A DNA stretch of 64,000 nucleotides from Trifolium pratense (Eukaryota; Streptophyta; Magnoliopsida; Fabales; Fabaceae), in contig NC_060063.1 of NCBI RefSeq assembly GCF_020283565.1, positions 18,294,720 through 18,358,719 on the forward strand, written 5' to 3'. A program made the position numbers and the translations under genes. Within the stretch, counting starts at the first letter, position 1. Each line of letters opens with the position of its first letter. Positions 10,101-20,809 of this stretch are shown here, piece after piece. Below the pieces are notes generated by a model. That model searched no databases, had not been told where the DNA came from, and worked only from the letters and a program-made list of their open reading frames with translations.

Positions 10101-10915
10101 CTTACATAACATGTAAAAAAAATAAACTGACAGAAAGTAAATTGCACAAGTAATTGTTAACCCAGTTCAGCCAACTGCCTACTCTAGGGGATACCAATCC
10201 AGGAAGGAAATCCACTAATAGTTCTAGTCACTAAGACCTCCAGCAAACCCTTGGATTTACGTCTTATACTAAGACCTCCAGCAAACCCTTGGTTTACGTC
10301 TTATAACCTCGACACTACTCATGTAACTTCTGCCTAGGAACTCCTAGACATGAGATCTCATCTCACTTCCACTCACTCAACACAACATGTGTTGTTTATA
10401 CAATGTTGGGAATAATGTGGTAACAACTTATCAAGACAATATTTCACTCTTGCTTAAAAGCTTCAAGTGAATCACACACAGTTACCTCCGTACTTCAAAG
10501 CTTATGAGTAACCTTACAATAATAAACTCAGTTCTTAACTCGTGTTATAGAATCCACAAGTAAGAATCACAATAAACAAATACAGACACAAAGACTCAAT
10601 AAAGACTCAATATATATTTTCTAATACTTTTCAATGAGATACTTAGTCTTGAACTTGGTCTTCATATATATAGTGAATTAGCACGCTCCTCTTGCTTCAC
10701 AAAGGTTAGGACGCTCCTTTGAGAATCATAAAAGGTGATCTGATTCGTTTTTGATCTTCATCAATAATGTATAAAAACTTTCCAAAAGTGTTTAAGGGAT
10801 TTTAGAAGATAAGAGTAATATTACCGTTGTTCTATTAAGTCCATCTTATCCTTAAAGAACCTGATCAGATCAAATCTTCATTAAGCGCGCTCTTAAGTGG
10901 ATTTCCATATATAGA
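10101..10915. repeat. Probable decayed LTR-like repeat with a short tandem duplication
   Basis: Non-coding and of LTR-like composition, with a TTGTTAACCCAGTTC motif as in legume copia LTRs (my recollection). A unit starting ACTAAGACCTCCAGCAAACC and ending TTTACGTCTTAT is duplicated in tandem at 10230-10267 and 10268-10304 (one base longer in the first copy). No ends were found, so the class is uncertain. Confidence 0.35.
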
Positions 10916-10921
10916 AGATGC

Positions 10922-11760
10922 TCATATTAAATGCGCGAGATTTCCTTTAGCAAATAGGATGTTGTAACATGTTTTCCAACATCTTGTTAGCATATTTGTT
11001 TTAGCAAAATTAAGCCAATTCAAATATCCAACAAAGTTAATGCAAAATAAAGAGTCTGAGTGGCAAACTAGCTCTTCATCGGCCAAGTCTTTGGCTAAAG
11101 TGAGGCCTCGGTAAATGGCATATAATTCTGCAAGCATAATGTTAGATGGCTCTCTAATGAAGCAAAAAATCCTGATGAGTAAAAACCCAAGTTGTTTCTG
11201 ATAATTCCCCATATATCCTGCTCTAGTTGGGGAGCCTAGACAACTATCATCCACGTTGAGGATGACACAAGAGAAGTTTTCATTGTTCCATTTGATGATT
11301 CTGTCAACCAAGCTACCAACGGGGTTAGAGGAGAAGGTCTTTGTGAAAATGTCCACCATGCGCTATATATTGAAAGATAGTCAACTAAGGGACCAAAATT
11401 CATTATTAAAACACATCAAAATATGATGTCTCCATTCTCCAAGTCCACCAAGCACCAGCCGAAAATGTATAAGCTTGGGAGCCCATAGAACCAACCTTGA
11501 TCCACTCACGCGCATCCATTGTCAAGAAGAAAGTAAGGTTATTTAATCCAATATGATTTCAGAAGCTTCAAGAAAAAATACAGTCACAAACACAATTAAG
11601 GAAAGTCTCTTCCCCAATGCCACAACGAGCACAATAAAGCAGGTACTCATCTTTCGATGGTGGAGTAAGAAGAGGGTAGAAATCGAGTTATGACAGGCCA
11701 ACCAAATGAATAATGTGATATTGGCAAGTAACCGAAGCATTCAGATCAAAGACCATGAAT
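10922..11760 (-). pseudogene. LINE reverse-transcriptase C-terminal remnant (zinc-binding region and RNase H)
   Basis: The minus-strand frame 11359-10922 has an RNase H-like core of the plant LINE type: NVDDSCLGSPTRAGY (first catalytic Asp region), then AELYAIYRGL and HSDSLFCI. Upstream, 11740-11543 contains a fragment resembling the zinc-binding segment that precedes RNase H in plant non-LTR elements, but in a different frame and with stops. The reverse-transcriptase core is missing and the frames are broken, so this is a dead LINE 3' fragment rather than a host gene. Confidence 0.65.
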
Positions 11761-12114
11761 GAGAATGATTAAGGGATGTTACTAGTTCGTTATGACATAC
11801 TAACTAGTTGTAACCACTTTTTGTGGTATAGGTACCATCCTTATTACTTGATTAGTTGAAAGTGTCTTCAATAGTAACATTGAATTTCACGAATTAAACA
11901 AAATGATTAGTTTGGTAAAAAAATAATAATACTTTCTTTGTTTAAATTATATAAAAAATGTATTTATCTTTTTAAAAAAAAAAAAATTGCTTATTCTCTC
12001 CCTTATTTTTTCATAGTTAATAAAAATAAAATTGTTTTTATATATTTTTCTATGCAACTAATTTTAAAAAAAAATACAAAAAAACACACACCAAAATTAT
12101 GGGTGTTTATTCCA

Positions 12115-12240
12115 AGGTATATTTGTATACTAGTAAGATACACGCGTTATGCAGGGGGCCGAAGTTCGAACCCCGATCATCCTACTTATCCGTCTTAAGA
12201 ATGAAATTTTTAGACATTATGCTAATTGACAAAATAAATA
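12115..12240 (+). repeat. tRNA-derived SINE, diverged copy
   Basis: Box-B-like AAGTTCGAACCCCGATC lies at about 12160-12180, after a GCAGGGGGCC motif, and the unit ends CTAATTGACAAAA. The same order (GCAGGGGCC, GGTTCTAACCC, CTAATTGACAAAA) occurs in the SINE at 39905-40040, so they are one family. Box A is decayed. Confidence 0.55.
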
Positions 12241-12685
12241 AATAAGAATAATGCTAGGGACACACCCTCAAACAAACTCCCTCAAATAAATACATGCGCT
12301 TTCACATTGGTCGCGTGTTCCGCAAGATTCGTCATGTTACGTGTGTTTTCTCGTCAGCTATAATTATAAATATATTAATTTTTTCAGTAGTTTAAGTTTA
12401 TTAATCTATATCTATTATTTATATATTTAGAAGTTTCTCTCTCATGGTCTTATTCCTATGTGGCACTATTTCCTTGATCCATGTATTATGTGGCATTCTA
12501 ATATTTCTCCAATTCCTATGTGGCTAACTATGAAGGCCTTTGCAATTTCTCTAATAAATGTGGATATGATTTTACTTAGAATCTTTGGCTAATTTGAAAA
12601 TTCAATCATTTCTCAATTATTGTTTATAAATCGTATTTAATGCACCTATTATTTATCCCCATTGTCTATTATCTATCTATCTATC

Positions 12686-12744
<59 letters not shown>

Positions 12745-13193
12745 TATTTGGGAGGATTTGATAGAAGGATTCTGTACACATGGCGTTCCCAAATGCATTT
12801 TTCTCCCATATTTTTGGCCATAAATGAATTAAATGCTTTATATGATTTTTTTTTTTGCATTATTACAAAATGAATTGTTTCTGAAGTGCTATATATAGCA
12901 AGCAATTATATAGTCATTATTTTTGTTTTCCGAAAATCATAAATTTACTCTAATAATTATTTCTGTACCAATTTCGTCAAAAAAAATTATTTTTGTACCA
13001 AAGCAATTGTTTTTTAAATTTTTTTTATGAAAGGAAGATTGCCAACTGCATATAATAATTAGGTATAATTGTCAGCTGGATATAATAATTTTTATGGTCT
13101 TCAAATTCAATTAAAAAAATATTAAATCTTTATGATCAAAATTATTCTCTCACAAAATTTTTTCTAAATGGTCGTGTATCAAAATACTAAGGT

Positions 13194-13269
<76 letters not shown>

Positions 13270-14112
13270 ATTACGGTAAAAAAAAAATATATCATATATT
13301 TTCATAATTTTATAATTATATAGAGTCACATAATATAATTAATATTTTATTATTATTTAAAAAAATTGGAATATGTGTGTTATATTCATGTGCATTAATT
13401 TATTTAATTTATTTATAATATAATGGAATATGTCTTATTTACTAATTACTAATTTACTAATATATTTTTAAAATTAAAAATGGAATCAATATATTTGACT
13501 TTAATGAATTTAATTTCATATTAAAGATAAAATTACTCATTTGTCCATTTTTTTACTATATATATAACATTTGTCTGAACTCTAAAACTCACAATTTTTC
13601 AATCTTCATTATCTCTTATTCGTCTCTCTCGATAATCACTATTTTTTCTGTATATTGTCACCTTTTTAAATTTCTTTATTTTTTCTTCTTTGTTCGATAT
13701 TTCTTATATTTTTAATATATTGTTTGTTTTACCTTTTAGATTATTTTCTTTTGGTCATCTTTTTATTTATTAATCCTATTTATTTTCGTGACAGGGAAAT
13801 AATTGAGAGGCAAGACGAAATGCATCACATTCTCACAAAATGGATTGAATTGAGAGCTCGGAGTCTGTTTTAACAACTGTAGTTTTGTTTTTTTAGAAAA
13901 TCTTGCTTATAGCACTTTATCAATATCAATGATGTCTTGGATACAAGTTGGAATATCAATGATGTATTTACTTGATGAATCTATTAACAAATTAATCAAA
14001 TGATGTATTTTTCCAATAGTATTAAGTTCATCATTATTGTATATTTTTCTATTGCAATTTTTATTTTATACTTCTTTTTTTTTTAAAAAAATGAGATCTT
14101 TATTTTTGTGAA

Positions 14113-15390
14113 TCTATCTATCTATTATTTATATGTTTAGGAGTTTCTCTCTCATAGTCTTATTCCTATGTGGCACCATTTCATTGATCTATGTCTTATG
14201 TGGCATTCTAATATTTCTCCAGTTCCTATGTGGCTAACTATGAAGACCTTTGCAATTTCTCTAATACATGATGATATCATTTTACTTAGAATCTTTGGCT
14301 AATTTGGAAATTCAATCATTTCTCAATTATTGTTTATAAATCGTACTTAATGCATCTATTAAAAATAATTTTAAAAGGAAATAACTCAAATTCAAATATA
14401 AATAATTATATCTCATTAATATATATATATATATTATACATGAATTTTTTTTTTGTGAAAGTATTATATATGAAATTTTATATATACCAAACAATGGAGT
14501 TTTTTTACGTAATATTTTTTTTTATATATCCCACAAGAGATTTTTCTCAAGGAATATTACAATATAAAGCAATTGTAATATTTTAGGCAATTGTAATATT
14601 GTAAAAAAAATTAAAAGAATTCAATTACTATATGATTGTTGACTGTGTACGGTACAATGTACTGCATCTCAATTGTTGATCAAATATAATTATTGCCTTA
14701 AATTCTGTCGATACTGCAGTAAAAAAAATTAAAGAATTGGATTACTTTATGATTGTTGACTTTGTATAGTACAATGTACTGTATCTAATTACATTAATAA
14801 CACGCGGATTATTTAGGACCTCTTTTTCAAAAAAAAAAAAAATCCACATGGCACTCCTACATGCATTCTCCTCTCATGTTATTTTCACATTAAATGTAAA
14901 ATTGTGGTGTCATGTTTTTTAAATCAAAGTTTACTACACGAAATATTTTAGGCAAGTAATATTGCATATAAAGCATATAAGGCAATTGTTTATAAATAGT
15001 AGGCAATTGTAATATTTTAGGCAAGTAATAAAGCATATAAGGCAAGTAATATTGCATATAAGGCAATTGTTCCCCGGTCAAAATCTCACGTGACAATCTC
15101 TCAATTCATTTTATGAAAATAAAAGAACAAATATATGAACATGTGAGTTGGGAACGGGGAGTGAAGTATCACTCTCCATTATGTCATTTCTCCTTAAAAT
15201 CTCCAAAATTTGGATCTTTTATCATATTTAAATAAACTATTACATTAAATATAAAATTAATTTTACAAATAATTAAAAAAAATTACAATATTAAAATTTT
15301 AATAATCCATATTTTTCATGTGCGAAAAAAAATGATCTATATTTTTCATAGAACATTAACCCGGGCGATAGCACGGGTAAGTTATACTAG
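14113..15390 (+). mobile_element. Non-autonomous Helitron-like element
   Basis: Starts A|TCTATCTATC, ends with a hairpin (ACCCGGGC-GATA-GCACGGGT, one mismatch) followed by GTTATACTAG and then T (CTAG at 15387-15390). The first 240 bp resemble 12410-12650, which looks like the 5' end of a related copy lacking a 3' end. No Rep/helicase gene. Composed of AT-rich sequence with repeated AAGGCAATTGT/AAGGCAAGTAAT motifs at 14950-15070. Confidence 0.55.
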
Positions 15391-16350
15391 TATTTTTTTA
15401 TAAGGCGAAGAACATCTAAACATCAGGGAATAAAGCAGGCTTTATTCTCATCCTTTGTTTATATCTCTTTATTATATCAATAAAAAAGAAAAAAATATAT
15501 ACAAAAACTGGGGGACATAAACCTAACTCAGCAAGTCACACAAAATACTAAAAATACGAGCCGAATGAACCGACCGCCAACACATAAACGATCCACATAC
15601 CGCAACTCCCTGCACCAAGCAGCAAGCGATTATGGTTTTTTTCAAGCTAAACGTTCCGAAATCAAGAAATGATACGTATATTGAAATTGACTCGGCACTA
15701 CTTGTTTGAGAGTCCAATGCAACTCAAGACATATTGAAAGTCGGATCGAGGGATGATCAATCAAATTGAGCTGAGCACCCCGAGCACCAAATCACCAAAA
15801 ACCATCGAACCTAGTAGCACGACAAACATCACTACCGTCAACACGGAGTATCTACGCACCTAGTCCTTTTGAACAATATCAGTCTAAATTCGATCTGATC
15901 TTGATCATTCCAACTTGTGGGAAAAGCTTCAAACAACAACAGCGCCAATCCAACAACATCACAAACAGGGCCAAAAAAGGGTGAAATCACGTTGACACAA
16001 CCTGTATATTGAAAGATGCACTCAAAGCAAGTGAACAGAGAACACCTTTGCATACAAATCTAATATTCAATAATATGAGATCCGACGTCTGCAAAGGATC
16101 TTTAAAGCCCTTTTTGTCTTAACCATCTCGCACCGAATCCAAAATTGGAACCCATGAGAGTGCCGCCGACAAAATTAGTGACAGAACTGCTTAAACAACT
16201 GCAGGCGTGGCAGGAACATCGAAGCACCGCTCCCATCACCAACAGCAAATAACGACCACCGCGGCAGACCGACGGAGGTTAGACTACCCTTACGGGTTTC
16301 CGACCCCAAGAGGGGTTAAGCGGTGATGCGGCCATGAAGGCTAGGCACCC
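15391..16350 (-). repeat. Unclassified GC-richer retroposon-like segment
   Basis: On the minus strand it runs from GGGTGCCTAGCC at 16350 to an AT-rich tail ending in an A-run complementary to the T-run at 15393-15398. The composition (GC-rich start, AT-rich A-ending tail) resembles the retroposon at 28129-28709. Its short frames (16053-15838 and 15717-15523) show no recognisable domain. Confidence 0.35.
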
Positions 16351-16403
16351 TTATTAATCTATATTAATTTTCACATATATAAATGTATTATTATAAACTA
16401 TGA

Positions 16404-16450
16404 CCAGTTTAAAGACCCGTGCATTCGCACGGGTCATTGATTTTTATTCA
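16404..16450 (-). mobile_element. Second minus-strand Helitron-like 3' terminus
   Basis: On the minus strand GACCCGTGCG-AAT-GCACGGGTC is followed by TTTAAACTGG and then T, matching the hairpin plus CTRR pattern. The element would extend rightward; the 5' end was not found. 16450-17000 is AT-rich with an (ATT)n run near 16708-16738 and no gene. Confidence 0.4.
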
Positions 16451-16703
16451 ATATTTAAGATTGTCATTATATTATGGTAGAAAATTTATTTAAAATTTTG
16501 TTATATAATGTTGTTAAAATATAAGTGAAACTATTGTGCTATTTTTTGTAAAACTTATTAAATGAATAAATTTGATTATAATTATCAATCATAAATTATC
16601 TAATTTTTTATGTATCTATCACTCCCGTGTATATTTTTTAATAAAAAATTAGAAATTTGATTAGGATAATTTAGTAAATTTGATAGCTCTAATTAACTTT
16701 ATT

Positions 16704-16741
<38 letters not shown>

Positions 16742-17007
16742 AGTTAATAGTATATTGTTTATTTTTTTTTATGAAAAATATTGTGTGTGTTTCTATTTCT
16801 ATATTCCTAATTTTATGCATATTCATCTTATTTTTTCTATAATTTTTTTATTGACTACTTTAACGTGTTTTGTTGCTATTTTTATGAGTATGGATTGTTC
16901 TGTTTTGTTCCGATCTATAATCCGTTTTGTTTCTATTTTTAAGCATATCATTTATTTGTTGTATTTATATTATATTCTTTCCATATTTTTTTATCAATTA
17001 GTATGTG

Positions 17008-17272
17008 AAAATTAGGTATTATGCTATTTTATAAGTCCACACTAGTGAAAATTGTAATTTTATAAGTTATTTTATCATAAACTATCTTGACAAACTTATA
17101 ATAATATATAAAAATTGTAAAACATATTTTTTTTTCTAGCTTATGCAAATAGCTTATGCAATTTTTTTATATTATTATAAGTTTGTCAAGGTAGTTTATG
17201 ATAAAATAACTTATAAAATTACAATTTTCACTAGTGTGGACTTATAAAATAGCATAATACCTAATTTATATT
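17008..17272. mobile_element. Foldback MITE with ~100-bp inverted arms
   Basis: AATTAGGTATTATGCTATTT starting at 17008 is mirrored by ...GCATAATACCTAATT ending near 17265. The arms (about 17010-17115 and 17163-17265) are nearly perfect inverted copies around a short AT-rich loop, giving a stable hairpin. It lies about 0.5 kb upstream of the ROS3-like gene. Confidence 0.7.
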
Positions 17273-17383
17273 ACATAAGTTGTTTGTATAAGCCATAAAA
17301 AAAATTGGGTCAAATGAGCCCTAATAATAAAACTAAAACCCCTTTTCATTTATGACCTAAAAAACCCCTTTTCATTTATGACC

Positions 17384-17506
17384 TAAAATACAGAGAAAGC
17401 CTAGCTTAACCGATAAAAATACCAAAATTGTTAAGTCGAATGTCATGTGCCGGGTTCGTAACCGAGATCCACAATTATATGTGAGTTTAAAATAAAATAC
17501 AGAGAA
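17384..17506 (+). mobile_element. Short SINE with 14-bp target duplication
   Basis: TAAAATACAGAGAA is duplicated at 17384-17397 and 17493-17506. The 95-bp insert begins with a box-A-like CCTAGCTTAACCG and has a box-B-like GGGTTCGTAACC. It lies about 300 bp upstream of the ROS3-like start codon, in the likely promoter. Confidence 0.65.
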
Positions 17507-17807
17507 GACACATAAGGGATGATATGGTTTTGTTAATCTGAACCGTTAAAAAAGTACTGTATTTGCCAGGTGTCACTCATCCGTAAATTAAATTGGGAAA
17601 CTGGAGTAAACAGGAACTGTAGCAGATGTGGACTTCCTTTTTCTCTCGCTGCCAATCAGAGTAACTTTGCCATCTCTCTTCCCTATTTCTACCCTACCAA
17701 ACAATAATCATCGAAACGGCGTCGTTAAACCCTGGTTCACTTCACCCGAAATCAAGTAAAACCCTATTATTTCGTTTCAGGTTTACAGAGAACAACGCTT
17801 CACAAAC

Positions 17808-20778
17808 ATGGAGGAAGAAGAAAGCGAGAAGAGAGTAGTGAGAATATTCGTCGGAGGAATAGGTGAAGCCGTAACCGCCGATGACATTCGCCGGCTTTTC
17901 GAATCATTGGGAACCGTTCAATCACTCGAAACCATTCGAACCAAAGGTCGTAGTCAAGCTTACCTCGACTTTCTCTCCGATCCTAAATCCCTTTCAAAAC
18001 TTTTCAGCAAGGTAACAACATTGCTCACTTCACTTAATCACTTCCATCACTTTTTTTTTTTAATCAAGTTAAATTCAGTTTAATTTGTATACATCTGTTA
18101 TTTAATGAATCCGAGACTTTTGCTTATAACTGTGGCAAATTGTGGCCGAAGGAATATTGTGACTTTAGAAGTAGTTATAATTAAAGTCAAATATTTTCAA
18201 TGATATGAACAATTTTGATTGATTGCCAACGTAAAATACATTTATGTGGAAAGTGCATATGAATTTGGGGACTTTTGGATCGACTTATTTAAGCTTATGT
18301 ACTGACGTATGGGAGAGTCTACGGAAAAAACTTATAGGATGTCTATAAATTGTGTCCGTAAGTTTTGTTGGACAACTTATGAAAATAACTTATAACTTGT
18401 ATGAAAACAGCTTGACTATATTTTAACTTTTGTTATATATATAAGGTCTATTTGGATTGGACTTATTTGAGCTTATATACTAGCATAAGTACTGCTTGGG
18501 AGAATTTATGGCATGTTCATATGTTGTTTTTGGCTTATATTTATAACTTTTCTAAGATAGCTTATGAAAACAGCTTATAGTTTATACGAATTTTTTTCCC
18601 TTTATTTTATCTTTTGCTATAGACATAGCTTATTCATAAGCTCTTATGTTATGTTGTAAGCTGCAAATTTTTTTTTTATCGATAGGGCCATAGCTTATGC
18701 ATAAGTGTTAATGCTATAAGCGCTTAATTATGTTTTTTTATCCAAAGAGGATCTAAATAATTGAATTAATTTCATTTCCTTCATATTTTTTAAAAAGTAA
18801 TGATTATGTTGGCATTGCAGTATAATGGGTGTGTATGGAAAGGTGGAAAGCTGAGACTTGAAAAGGCTAAAGAGCATTACCTTGATCGTTTGAAAAAAGA
18901 ATGGGAACAAGATGCAATTCTTAGTAGCAAACCACCAGCTACTGATCTTTCTACTCAAAAGGAGGATTTGGAAAAGGAAAAGCCTAATGCAAAACGCATT
19001 TTGGATTCAAATGCAAAGACTCTCAATATTTTCTTCCCAAGATTAAGAACGGTACCTTACCAATATAATCTATTTACTCTTTATGTGTTTTAGTATATTC
19101 TATTGGATTTATTGTTTTTGCTATTTAGGGAAAAGTCTATGGTAGATTGTTCTTTGCTTTTTATATTGTTATGAGATAGGTTTGGTCAAATTTTAAATTG
19201 CAGTTGAGTTGCGATTCATGACATATTGCAAAAATTTGCAGTTAAATATCACTAATCAGTCACAACTCACAAATATGATTTCTCAGACATCAAAATCTTG
19301 ATTTTTTTTTTTTGAAGGAAAAATCTTGATGTTAAGGCAACATTTGCAGTTACGGCTAGTAATTGTGATGTAGGGTGGAAGAAGTATTTTGGAATGATTA
19401 GGCTTTTCTAGGGTGAAACTGGTGTAGAAAACAGGTGGCTTTAAGGGTATCCGGAATAGTTTGATGGTGACAGAGTGTCGTATGGTGGCAATCTGATTAG
19501 AAGGGGGAATTGTAGTTAGGTAGCATAGGTTCATGTATGTTTAAGGCGATGTGGATGATATATTTTAGAGTTAAATGAAAGGAAGAGTTAACCTTGATTT
19601 GGTTGAATGGTTATGTGAGAATGTTTGCTAGGCAAAACTGTATGTAGTCATTGGGGTATATATACAAAATTTAGAGAATCGTATAGGAAATTGTAAACTT
19701 AAACAAAAAACAAAATAAATTTTGACTTCATCCCAAGGCTTTGATTGCATTGCCCAATAACCAGGTAAGTAAAAATTTATTGCAACACAACATCATAAAC
19801 CTATGAAGTATGAATGGAATCATTACATCTATTTAAATTGGTTGTCCTCCATGATTTTAGGATTAAAAGCATAATATAGTAATGATCGAGACTCTCTAGT
19901 CTCTGCTGCTACCAAGAGTGAATTAAAACCATAGTGAAATTACTCTAAGCCCAAAACGGTACAACAGAACATGTTGGAGCAATTACTGCATCGTGGTAGA
20001 AATACTATTTAAATAAGGTGTTCATATGTAGATTATTTATGTGGGGTTGGTAGTCACTAGTCAGTATTATAATCATCATTAGTCCTGAATCTGAATGTAG
20101 AAAACATTTGATCTTTAAACTATGGCTTTCTTGTTGCTATTTACATACAGTTCACTAATCACCATTGGTAGTAGATTAAACTATTAGGATTTACTTTGTA
20201 ACTAAAGCTCCTCTTGCTTGCTGCATCCTTATTGAGGAAATGTTTCATGTTAGTTGATTTTTATGCATGCTAAAAATACTATGTACTTTTGCTGGTAACA
20301 AATGTTGTTCTATAAAGTATCTACAGTACAATGCATTTTTCAGTGCAATGGTTTTGATTTATAAATGCTTTCCTGATCTAGTATTATTGCATGCTAAAAA
20401 TATACACGTGCTGTTGTGCAGGTGAAATCCATACCATTCAGTGGAACTGGCAAGCACAAATACAGTTTCCAGAATATTAAAGTTCCTCCTCTCCCTGTGC
20501 ATTTTTGTGATTGCGAGGAACATTGTAGTCCTTTTATCACAAAAAGGGAAAAGTTATCTATGAATGCGGAAGCAGAAAATGGGGGAATAAATGATGAAGA
20601 AATTAACATAATGAATGCTGTGATGAACAGGCTTTTTGAAAAAGAAAAGGTTTCTAACACCAAGCATCATGAAAACAAGCATGATTATTTTCAATCTCCT
20701 GATGCTTTACATTCTAATGAACGTGAAGTAGATAGTGTTGCTTTACATTCTAATGAACGTGAAGTGGATAGTGCAACA

Positions 20779-20809
<31 letters not shown>

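Larger units (their letters stand above)
12398..16364. mobile_element. Nested transposon block bounded by a 14-bp direct repeat
   Basis: TTATTAATCTATAT occurs exactly at 12398-12411 and 16351-16364. The outer flanks together reconstruct a sequence similar to 9530-9625, so the 3.9 kb between them was inserted, probably in several events. Inside are a Helitron-like 5' end (12405-12650), a (TTA)n run (about 12688-12742), an (AT)n run (about 13198-13266), a second Helitron-like unit (14113-15390) and a retroposon-like segment (15391-16350). No intact gene is present. Part of the direct repeat may be fortuitous, because Helitrons often start TCTATAT. Confidence 0.5.

Noticed and set aside
12640..12873. 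77-residue frame with a poly-Leu run
   Set aside because: Read through a (TTA)n microsatellite.
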